From Chthoniobacter flavus Ellin428 (GTDB lineage Bacteria; Verrucomicrobiota; Verrucomicrobiia; Chthoniobacterales; Chthoniobacteraceae), in contig NZ_ABVL01000018.1 in NCBI RefSeq assembly GCF_000173075.1, positions 1 through 64,000 on the forward strand: a stretch of DNA of 64,000 nt, read 5' to 3'. This document shows, piece after piece, positions 17,288 to 26,297 of the stretch. The notes beneath the pieces are model-generated. The model had not been told where the DNA came from and searched no databases. It saw only the letters and a program-made list of their open reading frames with translations. Every line of letters begins with the position of its first letter. Position 1 is the first letter of the stretch. The translations under genes were made by a program, and so were the position numbers.

Positions 17288-18178
17288 TTAATCGTCGAAG
17301 TCCATATCACCGCCGGTGACATGCGCCGGCAGGAGGTGGTCGATCGGCTTCTCCTTCTTCTGCAGCGCACGGCGCAGCTTCATGAGCGCGATGTTCTGCA
17401 GTTGGCGGATGCGTTCCCGCGTCACGCCGAATTTCTTGCCGACTTCCTCGAGCGTCTTGGCTTTGCCGCCGTCGAGGCCGAAGCGCGAGAAGATGATTTT
17501 CTTTTCGCGTTCATCGAGCACCTCGAGCAGGTCGCCCACTTCGTCGCGCAGATTTTTGTCGCGCAGACGTTCGAAGGGCGTGAGCGCTTCCAGGTCGCCA
17601 ACGATCTCGCCGAATTCCGTCGAGTCGTCGTCGCTGATCGGCGCATCCAGCGAGGCTGGGCGGATGGACACAGTCTTGAGCTGCGAGATTTTGCCGGACG
17701 AAAGCCCGACTTCTTCCGCCAACTCGTCGTCGGTGGGCTCGCGGCCGAGCTCTTCGCTCATCTGCAAGGCCACACGGCGCATCTTGGAAATTTTGTCCAC
17801 AAGATGCACGGGCAGGCGGATCGTCTTGCTCTGGTTCGCGAGCGCGCGCTTGATGGACTGTTTGATCCACCACGCGGCGTAGGTCGAAAGTTTGCCACCT
17901 TTGGCCGGGTCAAAACGCTCCACCGCCTTCATCAGGCCGATGTTGCCCTCGGAAATGAGGTCGAGCAGCGGGAGACCGAGGTTCGCGTAATCATGCGCGA
18001 TTTTCACGACCAAACGCAGGTTGGACCGAATCATGAGCGAACGCGCCGCCTTGTCGCCTTTCTTGATCTTGGCAGCGAGTTCAATCTCTTGCTCCGGCGT
18101 GAGAAGCGGAATTTGCCCGATCTCGCGCAGGTAGATCTTGATTCCCGAATCGGAATCTTCGCCGGATTTGTAGTTCAT
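17288..18178 (-). CDS. RNA polymerase sigma-70 factor, primary or RpoS-like (regions 1.2-4)
   Basis: 296 aa. Region 1.2 (DSGIKIYLREIGQIPLLTPEQE), region 2 (NLRLVVKIAHDYANLGLPLLDLISEGNIGLMKAVERFDP, then STYAAWWIKQSIKRAL), region 3, and region 4 with the helix-turn-helix TLEEVGKKFGVTRERIRQLQ. Region 1.1 is absent, so it could be a group 2 sigma factor or the short primary sigma of this lineage. The gene is followed by a strong terminator and preceded by a 747-base non-coding stretch. Confidence 0.92.
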   Translation of the reverse strand: MNYKSGEDSDSGIKIYLREIGQIPLLTPEQEIELAAKIKKGDKAARSLMIRSNLRLVVKIAHDYANLGLPLLDLISEGNIGLMKAVERFDPAKGGKLSTYAAWWIKQSIKRALANQSKTIRLPVHLVDKISKMRRVALQMSEELGREPTDDELAEEVGLSSGKISQLKTVSIRPASLDAPISDDDSTEFGEIVGDLEALTPFERLRDKNLRDEVGDLLEVLDEREKKIIFSRFGLDGGKAKTLEEVGKKFGVTRERIRQLQNIALMKLRRALQKKEKPIDHLLPAHVTGGDMDFDD

Positions 18179-18925
18179 TTTGGGTGCCTCTGGCTTTCTA
18201 GCAGGATGTATGCGTCGTTAAACTGTAACGTCTGAGAGTGCGTTTCCGGTTGTAGGTGGGTGTTGGGCGGCGCTGATGTAGTGTCGTTGTATGGACAATG
18301 GCTTCGGATCGCCGGGGTTTCAAGGAAATTTGTTTATCTCAGAGGGTCAGTAGTCAATGTTGTTAAGTATCACGGTCTCTGACAGACTTTATTAGCGGAT
18401 GTTCAAACCTTTTTGCGTCCTCTTGCGACCCAGCTACTTTAGCCCGTCCACTGGCCTGCAAGGTTGACTTCCCAGCGGGGGAAATGGAGCTGTCAACGGT
18501 TGCCGTGATTTGGCCAGAACAGTGAAGATAGATTAGTTTTATATTCGCGTCAACTGAAAGGTTAACGACCCGAACAAACAAACACCACGGAGGGTTGCGC
18601 TCCCGCGCGTCCCCAATCTAACAGGGCGTGCTGAAATTTATTTCTCGGCACATCGTTCTCAGAGACTGTGAAATAAATAAACCGCCTCCCCCGCGTGTCA
18701 TTCTGAGCGGAGTGCCCCGATGGGCGAAGGCGGCGGGGCACGTAGTCGAAGAACCCCGTCGCATTACCAGAGATCATCGCTGGTTATTCCACGGGGTTCT
18801 TCGACTGCGCTCCGGTCGTTACACTCCCTCCACTCCGCTCAAAATGACAATGCGGGGGAGCGCATCTCTCCCGAATCTCAAGCCCGCACTAGCCATCGCC
18901 GCGCTTCTTTGTCACGCTGCGCCCC
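18179..18925. other. Intergenic region upstream of sigma factor and comM
   Basis: No convincing gene. It must hold the sigma factor promoter (minus strand) and a comM promoter (plus strand), not located with confidence. It contains a fragment like one arm of the 6399 repeat (18590-18612), a 19-base sequence AGAGACTGTGAAATAAATA (18661-18679) that reappears at 44988-45043, and the inverted repeat element at 18683-18862. Short open frames here (for example 18363-18581, minus) lack any recognisable feature. Confidence 0.5.
18683..18862. repeat. Inverted repeat element upstream of comM (TCATTCTGAGCGGAG type)
   Basis: Left arm 18683-18759 includes GTCATTCTGAGCGGAGTG and GTCGAAGAACCCCGT; right arm 18791-18862 includes ACGGGGTTCTTCGAC and CACTCCGCTCAAAATGAC, its complement. 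The spacer is about 30 bases. The TCATxCTGAGCGxAG core also appears in the elements at 20.5-21.1 kb and 32.7-33.2 kb, so this is a shorter relative. Confidence 0.7.
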
Positions 18926-20476
18926 GTGCTGGCCAAAGTTTATTCTGCTGCTGTGTATGGTGTGGACGCCTTCGAGGTGGAAATCGAAGTCAACGGCGCC
19001 AGCGGCAATGGCGTCATCGTCGTCGTCGGTCTGCCCGACGTCGCCGTCAAGGAGAGCAAGGACCGCGTCACCACCGCCATCCAGAACAGCGGCTATCGCT
19101 GGCCGCGTGGACGCACCACCATCAATCTCGCGCCGGCCGACGTAAAAAAAGAAGGCCCCAGCTTCGACCTCCCCATCGCCCTCGCCATGGTCGCCGTCGG
19201 CGCCGAGATGGAACTCCTCAACGCCGAGCAATACTGCTTCGTCGGCGAACTCGCTCTCACCGGTCAGGTGCGTCCGGTCAAAGGAGTGCTCCCCGTAGCG
19301 CTGGAGGCCCGTCGCGCCGGACGCCGCGCCATCGTCGTGCCCATCGAAAATGCCCGCGAAGCCGCCATGGTCGACGGCATCGAAGTCTACGGCGTGCACA
19401 ACCTGCGCGAGGCCTTCGAATTCCTCACTGGCGAAAGAACGCTCACGCCGATCCGCGAGGACGTCACCCAGTTCTTCGCCCAGCATCAAAACTACGATGT
19501 CGACTTCGCCGACGTCCGCGGCCAGCACCACGTCAAGCGCGCCATCGAGGTCGCAGTCGCCGGCAACCACAACGCACTATTTATCGGTCCCCCGGGCTCC
19601 GGCAAATCGATGATCGCCAAGCGCATCCCGACGATCATCCCGCCGATGACCCTCGAGGAAGCCATCGAGTCGACCAAGATTCACAGCATCTGCGGCCTGC
19701 TCCTCGATCCCACCCAATCGTTCGTCGCCACCCGCCCCTTCCGTTCCCCGCACCACACCATCTCCGACATCGCCCTCATCGGCGGCGGCGCCACCCCGAC
19801 GCCCGGCGAAATCAGCGTCGCCCACAACGGCGTCCTCTTCCTCGACGAACTCCCCGAGTTCCGCCGCCAGACCCTCGAGGTGCTTCGACAGCCTCTGGAA
19901 GACGCGCGGGTTACGATCAGCCGGGCCACCGGCTCCCTCACTTTCCCTGCGGACTTCATGCTCATCGCCGCGATGAATCCCTGCAAATGCGGCTACTTCA
20001 GCGACCCGAAACGCGAATGCCGCTGCAGTCCCAATGACGTCCAGCGCTACCGCGACCGCATCTCCGGCCCCCTGCTCGACCGCATCGACATCCATGTCGA
20101 AGTCCCCGCCGTCCAGTATCAGGACATCTCCAGCAAAACCCCCGGCGAATCCTCCGCCTCCATCCGCGAACGCATCATCAAAGCCCGCGACATCCAGCGC
20201 GAGCGCTTCGCCCAAAACGGCAACGGCAAGAGCAAGGTCCGCTGCAACGCCCGCATGTCCGCCCAACTCCTCAAGCGCCACTGCACCCTCGAGGAAGCCG
20301 CCGAAGGCATGATGAAGATGGCCATGACCGAACTCAACTTCAGCGCACGAGCCTACGACCGAATCCTCAAAGTCGCCCGCACCATCGCCGACCTCGCTGA
20401 CAGCGAAAACATCCTCGCAGAACACGTCGGAGAAGCGATCCAGTATCGCACCCTCGATCGCAATCTCTGGGCGTAA
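18926..20476 (+). CDS. comM: YifB/ComM family Mg-chelatase-like AAA+ ATPase
   Basis: 516 aa from the GTG at 18926. N-terminal Lon-like ChlI domain (about 20-140), AAA+ domain with Walker A GPPGSGKS at 221-228, the GHRPFRSPHHTIS-type region (here ATRPFRSPHHT), LFLDELPEF, the zinc-like NPCKCGYFSDPKRECRC, and a C-terminal helical domain ending NLWA. ComM is a hexameric helicase that promotes branch migration of incoming DNA in natural transformation. Full length and intact. Pieces of this gene recur at four other places in the window. Confidence 0.93.
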   Translation: MLAKVYSAAVYGVDAFEVEIEVNGASGNGVIVVVGLPDVAVKESKDRVTTAIQNSGYRWPRGRTTINLAPADVKKEGPSFDLPIALAMVAVGAEMELLNAEQYCFVGELALTGQVRPVKGVLPVALEARRAGRRAIVVPIENAREAAMVDGIEVYGVHNLREAFEFLTGERTLTPIREDVTQFFAQHQNYDVDFADVRGQHHVKRAIEVAVAGNHNALFIGPPGSGKSMIAKRIPTIIPPMTLEEAIESTKIHSICGLLLDPTQSFVATRPFRSPHHTISDIALIGGGATPTPGEISVAHNGVLFLDELPEFRRQTLEVLRQPLEDARVTISRATGSLTFPADFMLIAAMNPCKCGYFSDPKRECRCSPNDVQRYRDRISGPLLDRIDIHVEVPAVQYQDISSKTPGESSASIRERIIKARDIQRERFAQNGNGKSKVRCNARMSAQLLKRHCTLEEAAEGMMKMAMTELNFSARAYDRILKVARTIADLADSENILAEHVGEAIQYRTLDRNLWA

Positions 20477-20499
20477 AATTCAAAGGTCTCAAGAATTCT

Positions 20500-21060
20500 T
20501 GGCTCGCCGCTGTTTCAAGTGGGTGGCTTACGATCTGGTGAACTGCGACAGGATGATGCTGTTTCCTCGTGCCCAAGCTCCAGCTTGGGTACGCACTTGT
20601 CTGCGAAGCTCCAGCTTCGGCGGTGAACTGCGACGCGATGATGCTGGTGGTGAAATTCAAGGCAGTGAGCGCGAAGCGCCCGAAAAAAGCCTGTCATCCT
20701 GAGCGTAGAGAAGGAGCCTAAGCGACTGAACAGAGTCGAAGGACCTCCAATATCCCGGGCGCAGGTGGTGGAAAACTCCGGTCGCTTAATATACGGTCAC
20801 GCAAATCAAGAAAGCTCCGCGCGAAAACCCACGGGAATTGCTCGCCCATTTACCTGCCGCCACTTGTCCCGGACGCCGCCGCCTCGGAGGTCCTTCGACT
20901 CCGCCCATGCTTCCCCGCTTCGCTCAGGATGACAAAGAGGGTGGTTGGAGCGCTTCGCGCTCACTGCCGTGATTTCACCGCGCGCGGACGTCAGACCGTA
21001 GGCTACCAAGTCCCGATAGCGAAGAGCCTGGTTTCTTCGCCCATGCCCTCCGCGTTTCCG
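20500..21060. repeat. Large palindromic repeat element downstream of comM
   Basis: The left half (20500-20760) includes GCAGTGAGCGCGAAGCGCCC and TGTCATCCTGAGCG; the right half (20815-21045) holds complements, including GAGGTCCTTCGACTCCGCCC, CGCTCAGGATGACA and GCGCTTCGCGCTCACTGCC. It matches 32692-33205 over much of its length. The left half has an extra insert with two small palindromes (CCCAAGCTCCAGCTTGGG at 20572-20589, CGAAGCTCCAGCTTCG at 20604-20619). No protein gene is evident in the 616-base gap. Confidence 0.75.
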
Positions 21061-21092
21061 CGCCGGTAGCAGCGTCGTAAGACGTAAGCAGA

Positions 21093-21989
21093 TCAGCGAT
21101 GGGGCTGCGGTTGCTGCGCGAGTTTCTTTTCCAGTTGCTGCTTCCACTTCGCCACCAACTCTGCCGAGGCCGGCGTGAACTTAATGTCCGTTTTGGGGAG
21201 GTCCGCCTTCAACTTCGCGAGATCGGCGTCGACCAGCCCGACGTTGTTCATCGTCAGCTTTTGCAAGTTCGGCAGCGCCTTCAGGAGCTTGAGCCCACCG
21301 TCATAGGTCAAAACGGTGTCGTTGATCTGCAGTTCCTTGAGCGCCTTCAACGTCGCCACCGTCTGCAGCGAGGCGTCGGTAATCCGGGGCGTCATTTGCG
21401 GGCTGAACATGAGCGTTTCGAGCGCGGGATGATTCGCCAGCGCCGCGAGCCCCGCATCGGTCACTTGATCGTGATTCAGGCCCAACTTCGTCAACTGGCG
21501 CAGGCTGGCCAGCGCCTTCATGCCCGCGTCGCCAAAGCCCGTTCCACCGATGGAAACAATCGCCAGCACAGGATGATTTGCCAGGGCATCCGCGCCGACG
21601 CCCTTGATACCCAGCGCATGGGAAATGCCGAGTTGCTTCAGCGTTTTGATCTGGCTCAGCGTCTTAAAGACGGCCTCCGTCACGGAAGTGCCGTCGAGCC
21701 CAAGGCCTTCCAGCGGCAGCCGGGCCAGACGCGCCACCGCGGCATCATCGATGCCCTTGCCATTCGCCGAGATATAGTTCGGCTTCAGCGTTTCGATTTC
21801 CTTCCAGGCATCTTCGGTCAAAGGCGCATCCGTCTTGAAGGAGAGATACGGTTCCTTGAACTGCCAGCTTTTGCCAAACTTCGCGCCGATCTGCGTCAGC
21901 GCCGGGCCGAGCGGCGCATCGGCGGCATGAGTCGCGGTGGCGATGCAGAAGACGGCGGTGAACAGGAGGGTGAGCGGAGCGATTTTCAT
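21093..21989 (-). CDS. Secreted leucine-rich-repeat protein
   Basis: 298 aa from the ATG at 21989 (MKIAPLTLLFTAVFCIATATHAADA, a signal peptide). Repeats of about 24 residues follow with the pattern LxxLxLxxxxITDAGLxxLxxhPxL (for example LRQLTKLGLNHDQVTDAGLAALANHPAL), as in the secreted LRR proteins of Planctomycetes and Verrucomicrobia. Probably a protein-protein interaction surface. Last gene of a minus-strand run with a propeller protein and DUF1552/cytochrome-domain genes; 23 bases separate it from the propeller gene. Confidence 0.82.
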   Translation of the reverse strand: MKIAPLTLLFTAVFCIATATHAADAPLGPALTQIGAKFGKSWQFKEPYLSFKTDAPLTEDAWKEIETLKPNYISANGKGIDDAAVARLARLPLEGLGLDGTSVTEAVFKTLSQIKTLKQLGISHALGIKGVGADALANHPVLAIVSIGGTGFGDAGMKALASLRQLTKLGLNHDQVTDAGLAALANHPALETLMFSPQMTPRITDASLQTVATLKALKELQINDTVLTYDGGLKLLKALPNLQKLTMNNVGLVDADLAKLKADLPKTDIKFTPASAELVAKWKQQLEKKLAQQPQPHR

Positions 21990-22012
21990 TTCGGTTTTAT
22001 GGGGGAAATAGT

Positions 22013-22876
22013 TCAAAGCTTGGCGCCGTAGGCGACCGCCTCGATGGGCTGATCGCACTTGTGCGCATCGGCCCAATCGACGGCGTTCATCGAACGTAAA
22101 AGGCGGCCGCGCCACGAGGTGCCGACAAATACGCCGCCGCCAAAGGTCGCAAACGTGGGCGCATTCTTGTTCGGGGCCCGCTTCCAGTCTTTGCCGTCCG
22201 CGGAGAAATAAGTCGCGCCCGCGCCCACGGCGACAAACTGGTTGCCGGTGAAGACGATGGAATTCAAGTGCTCGCCTTCATTGCCGCGCAGCGGGTCGGT
22301 CCACGTCTTGCCGTCGTTGCTGGTGCGCCGCAACCCATTCAACCCCACACCGACAAACACGCCATTGCCGAAGGTCACATCGACCAGGGTATCGATCGGC
22401 TTGGTCCCGGTCGTATCCGTCCACGTCGTGGCATCCGCGGACGACGCGAGGCGCCCGCGGTCGCCCACCCCGACCCAGATCCCCTTCCCAAACGCCAGCC
22501 GACGCAAAATGAACTTCCCATCGATCGGCACGTTGTCGTCCCACGCGGCGCCGTCCTTGGAAACGGCGACGAACGGCTTGCCCACGCCGACGGTCGTGGG
22601 ATCGCCACCCGCCGCGAGGAAGATGCCGTTGCCAAACGCGATGCCCCGGAAATAATGCGAATACTTCGCGTCCCGCTTCCCCGTGTCCCACTTCGCGCCA
22701 TCGGCGGAAGACGCCATGATGTTTTCCCCGCCAAAAGTCCCCACGACAGCGAAGCGCCCATTGCCAAACGCCGCGGCGCGATACACTTCTCCGTCCTTGC
22801 CCAACGTGGGCTTCTCCCACGTGAGACCGTCTTTCGACAGAATGCGGGCGCCCTGATGACCTACGGCGAGGAACAT
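22013..22876 (-). CDS. Beta-propeller protein with BNR/Kelch-like repeats
   Basis: 287 aa. At least six repeats of the form FGNGxFVAVGxxGxxxxSxDGxxW (for example AAAFGNGRFAVVGTFGGENIM, VTFGNGVFVGVGLNGLRRTS) indicate a propeller fold. No signal peptide is visible from the ATG at 22876, although its neighbours are exported. It lies 12 bases beyond the stop of the DUF1552 gene and is presumably co-transcribed. Function unknown. Confidence 0.8.
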   Translation of the reverse strand: MFLAVGHQGARILSKDGLTWEKPTLGKDGEVYRAAAFGNGRFAVVGTFGGENIMASSADGAKWDTGKRDAKYSHYFRGIAFGNGIFLAAGGDPTTVGVGKPFVAVSKDGAAWDDNVPIDGKFILRRLAFGKGIWVGVGDRGRLASSADATTWTDTTGTKPIDTLVDVTFGNGVFVGVGLNGLRRTSNDGKTWTDPLRGNEGEHLNSIVFTGNQFVAVGAGATYFSADGKDWKRAPNKNAPTFATFGGGVFVGTSWRGRLLRSMNAVDWADAHKCDQPIEAVAYGAKL

Positions 22877-22888
22877 AAGCAGCGCAGA

Positions 22889-24328
22889 TCAGGCGAGGCC
22901 GGGCAGGCGCCCGTTGTAGCGCGCCGTCTTGGCCGTTTTGCTGTCGCCGAACTCGTCCGCCTTCGAGCCCATGCGCTGGATCATCTCGAGATAGAGATTG
23001 GCCACCGGCGTGTCTTTCTCGAAGGCGAGATGGCGGCCCGTCTTGATCGTTCCTTGAGCCTTCCCCGCGAGCAGGCAGGGGTAGTCCTTTCTGCCATGAC
23101 CGCCGTCCGCCATGTAGCTGGTGAAAAGGAGCATCGAGTTGTCCAGCAGCGAAACGCCGCCGTCATCGATGCTCTTCATCTTCCGAATCATGTCGGCAAA
23201 GAGCGAGGTGTACCATTCATGAATCTGGCGGCAGGCTTCGCGGGAAATGGGATCCGCAAGATCGGGCCGCGCGGCGTTGCCCTGGTGCTCCAGGGTGTGG
23301 CAGTGCCGCTCGTATCCGACCGTGACCACGCCCGGGAAATACGCGCCGTCGCTGCCCACGGCAAACGTGCAAACCCGCGTCGTATCCGTCTGGAAGGCCA
23401 GGATCATCAGATCGGAGAGGAGCCGGATGTAATCCGCGTGGCGCTCCGGATCCGACATCATGGGGCGATCGTCTTTCCACACGGTCGCGTCCGCGGGTAG
23501 ATTTTTCGGAAGCACGAGACCGCTTTTGGCGATTCCCATGTCCTTCGAATCCGATGTCTGCTGGCGGTTCATCTGCGCCACGCGCACTTCCACGGCGCGC
23601 ACGCTTTCCATGTATTCGTCCAGCCGCTGCTGATCGCCGCTGCCCAGTTTCCCGCGCAGGCTCTTGGATTCATCCAGCACGAGATCGAGGACGCTCTGAT
23701 CCAGCGAAGGGCCGGCGGGGGCCGCCACCGTGGGCTTCGCCACCGCGACACTGGCTCTCGCCCCAGCACGCGCCCAGACCGGCGTCTCCGGCTGCCGGCC
23801 ACGGAACATGCGATCGAAAATCAAACGCGGATTCGCCTCGTAAGGGATGGGCTGATCCGGCGCGGAGAACGAGTATTTGGTCTCTCCTTTGCCCAGCCCC
23901 ATTTCCAGCGACGGCAGGAACGTTTCCTTCCCGGCGATCTGCGCCGCGGCCTGGTCCACGGAAACGCTCGCGGTGATCTTACCCCCCTCTTCCTTGACCA
24001 CGTCCGACGCCGTGAGATGCAGCGTGGCCGCATGCGTGTGACCGTTGAATTTGCCCTCGGCTTTGCCGTTCTGCGAGAGACCGGTCAGGACGAGAATATC
24101 GTTCTTGGCAAACTCCAGCGGACGCAGGATGGACGGCAGCGTGGTGAGCGCGCCTTCGGCCGCCGGTTTCCACGATTCGAGAACCGTCCCGCCGGTCACG
24201 GTGAAGATGCCCATGCGGAGCGGAGGCCGTCCGGCCAGCGCCGCGCGCGCGGCTCTGGGGAGCAGTGACTCGAGGAAGGGTAGCGCCATGCAGGCGCCGG
24301 TGCCGCGGAGGAAGGAACGTCGATTCAT
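22889..24328 (-). CDS. DUF1552 domain protein with Tat signal
   Basis: 479 aa. The N-terminus MNRRSFLRGTGACMALPFLE is a twin-arginine signal. The body matches the DUF1552 family of Planctomycetes/Verrucomicrobia (MGIFTVTGGTVLESWKP, ILVLTGLSQ, LLDNSMLLFTSYMADGGHGRKDYPCLLAG). Genes of this family nearly always pair with a cytochrome-domain DUF1592 protein, as here (next gene upstream, 30 bases). The biochemical role is unknown; the resemblance of parts to alkaline-phosphatase/sulfatase-like DUF1501 proteins is only general. Confidence 0.88.
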   Translation of the reverse strand: MNRRSFLRGTGACMALPFLESLLPRAARAALAGRPPLRMGIFTVTGGTVLESWKPAAEGALTTLPSILRPLEFAKNDILVLTGLSQNGKAEGKFNGHTHAATLHLTASDVVKEEGGKITASVSVDQAAAQIAGKETFLPSLEMGLGKGETKYSFSAPDQPIPYEANPRLIFDRMFRGRQPETPVWARAGARASVAVAKPTVAAPAGPSLDQSVLDLVLDESKSLRGKLGSGDQQRLDEYMESVRAVEVRVAQMNRQQTSDSKDMGIAKSGLVLPKNLPADATVWKDDRPMMSDPERHADYIRLLSDLMILAFQTDTTRVCTFAVGSDGAYFPGVVTVGYERHCHTLEHQGNAARPDLADPISREACRQIHEWYTSLFADMIRKMKSIDDGGVSLLDNSMLLFTSYMADGGHGRKDYPCLLAGKAQGTIKTGRHLAFEKDTPVANLYLEMIQRMGSKADEFGDSKTAKTARYNGRLPGLA

Positions 24329-24358
24329 AAGCGTGAGGGAAAGAATGGATGGCGTGAT

Positions 24359-26296
24359 TCAGCGCGCCGCCGTTTTGGTCGAGGATGCGGGCGCGAAATT
24401 CCGGCGATTCTGGAAGGGGTAGGAGTTCACCACTCCGGAGATGAGACTCGAGAAGTGGAAGCCGTCCTGGGTGAGGTCGGCGGCGATCTTCTTCACCGCC
24501 AGCTTGTCCGCCGGGCGCAGTTCGCGGCCGAGCGCATAGATGAGCATCTGCTCGCTGAGATTCTCGATGAACCGCTGCTGTTTCGCCTTCAACACCTGCT
24601 TCAACTCCATCGGGCCGTCGAACTTCTCGCCGGTCGGCAGCACGCCGGCCGTGTCGAGCGGTTGATCTTTCGTCGATTCCCGCCAACGGCCGATCGCGTC
24701 GTAGTGATCGAGCCCAAAGCCGAGCGGATCGATCCGCTTATGGCAACCCGCGCAAGAAGCGTCCGTGGCGTGCTGGGCGAGCAGTTCCCGGAAACTCTTC
24801 GCTTCCCCATGCGCGGCCGCGTCTTCGATCTGCGCCACATTATTCGGCGGCGGTGGCGGCGGCGTGCCGAGCAGCACTTCCAACACATATTTGCCTCGTT
24901 GCGTGGGAGACGTGCGGAAGGTGTGAGAGGTCATCGAGAGCACCGCACCCATGCCCAGCACGCCGCCCCGATGTTCCTCGGGCTGGAGCGCCACCCGCTG
25001 GAAGGCAGTCCCTTTGATCCCGGAGATTCCGTAATGCTCGGCCAGCGCGCCGTTGAGGAAAGTAAAATCGGAATCGATCAGGTCGGTGACCGGCAGGTTG
25101 CTCGTGCGCAGCGCGTCAAAGAAGAGGATCGGCTCCTGGCGCATCGACTCCTTCAACTCCTCGGTAAAGGTCGGGAAGAACTCGATGGTCGGACGGGCCT
25201 CCGCGAGTTTCTTCAGCTGCAGCCATTGCGCGGCGAAATCCTCCGCGAGCGCTTTCGCTTTGGGGCTGGCCAGCATGCGCGTGACTTGCGCCCGGAGGGT
25301 GGCCGGGTCGGAAAGCTTCCCCTGGGAAGCCAGGGCCAGCAGCTCATCGTCGGGAATACTCGACCACAGGAAAAACGAGAGCCGCGAGGCCAGATCGAGG
25401 TCGTTCACGTGATACGGCTGCGTCGCACCGGCGCGATCCGGCTCCACGCGAAAGAGAAAGTTCGGCGAAAGCAGCACCGCCTTGAACATGAAACGAAACG
25501 CCTCGGCCGGCGCTTTTCGTTGGGCGATGGCGGCGTCGAATAACGCCACGTAGCGCGCCGTCTCATCCGCGCCGACGGGCCGGCGGTAGGCCCGCGGAAG
25601 CAGCCGGGACATCAGGGCCCGCGCCGTTTCCCGCATCTGTGCCGGAGACGCGCCGCGAGCGCGGAGCTGGGCGTTGATGGCGCCGGCGAGGTTGTTCCCC
25701 TGCGCTTTCGGATCGAAGAGGCGGGCCAGCGTTTCGTCCGCGGCGGAGACGTATTTTTCCGTGAGGGCCGGCGGAATCTTCAGCGCCACGGCAAGATTAT
25801 CGTAGCCGCGCCCCACCGGATCTTCCGGCATGCCGACGGCGCCCGCCGAATCGAAATCGATCCCGAAGAGATCGCGCACCGCCCGGCGATATTCCGCATG
25901 AGTGAGCCGGCGAATCATCGGCGGTCCTGGATCCGGTCCTTTGGCAATAATGGCCGCATCGAGCGTCTGCTCCACCCAACCGGCGAGCAGGTCGCGCGAG
26001 TTGTCTGCCATTTTGGGCTCCTTGGAAGGCGGCATGTCTCCGCCTCGCAAAACGTCCACGACCTTCGCCCAAATCTCCGGCTCCTTCGCAATGGCGCTCG
26101 CGTCCTTGAACTCTTCCAGGTTCACGTCGCCCTTCTGCTTTTCCGCGCCGTGGCACTTGTAGCAATGCTCCTTCATCACGGCCTGGGCCTGGGCGAAATC
26201 GGGCTCGCCCGCGGCGCTCCACCAGGGGAACGCGACCAGCGTCACGGCGGACGCGAGCCAAAGTGGGAGAGAAGACGAGCTACGTTGCGAAGCCAT
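24359..26296 (-). CDS. Planctomycete-type cytochrome c protein (DUF1587/1595/1592/1588/1585)
   Basis: 645 aa from the ATG at 26296; the frame extends upstream into the FecR gene and is not used. Signal peptide (SLPLWLASAVTLVAFPWWSAAG), then a haem-binding CYKCH site near residue 45, and a later CAGCHKRIDPLGFG typical of the DUF1588 part. Between lie RRLTHAEYRRAVRDLFG (DUF1587) and FFLWSSIPDDELL (DUF1592). The protein is probably a periplasmic multidomain c-type cytochrome. Partner of the DUF1552 protein encoded next; in this cluster it follows a sigma/FecR pair. Confidence 0.9.
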   Translation of the reverse strand: MASQRSSSSLPLWLASAVTLVAFPWWSAAGEPDFAQAQAVMKEHCYKCHGAEKQKGDVNLEEFKDASAIAKEPEIWAKVVDVLRGGDMPPSKEPKMADNSRDLLAGWVEQTLDAAIIAKGPDPGPPMIRRLTHAEYRRAVRDLFGIDFDSAGAVGMPEDPVGRGYDNLAVALKIPPALTEKYVSAADETLARLFDPKAQGNNLAGAINAQLRARGASPAQMRETARALMSRLLPRAYRRPVGADETARYVALFDAAIAQRKAPAEAFRFMFKAVLLSPNFLFRVEPDRAGATQPYHVNDLDLASRLSFFLWSSIPDDELLALASQGKLSDPATLRAQVTRMLASPKAKALAEDFAAQWLQLKKLAEARPTIEFFPTFTEELKESMRQEPILFFDALRTSNLPVTDLIDSDFTFLNGALAEHYGISGIKGTAFQRVALQPEEHRGGVLGMGAVLSMTSHTFRTSPTQRGKYVLEVLLGTPPPPPPNNVAQIEDAAAHGEAKSFRELLAQHATDASCAGCHKRIDPLGFGLDHYDAIGRWRESTKDQPLDTAGVLPTGEKFDGPMELKQVLKAKQQRFIENLSEQMLIYALGRELRPADKLAVKKIAADLTQDGFHFSSLISGVVNSYPFQNRRNFAPASSTKTAAR

Positions 26297-26297
26297 T

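Noticed and set aside
18363..18581. Open frame of 72 codons on the minus strand upstream of the sigma factor gene
   Set aside because: No motif or signal, overlaps a second random frame (18562-18777), and lies in a repeat-bearing non-coding stretch.
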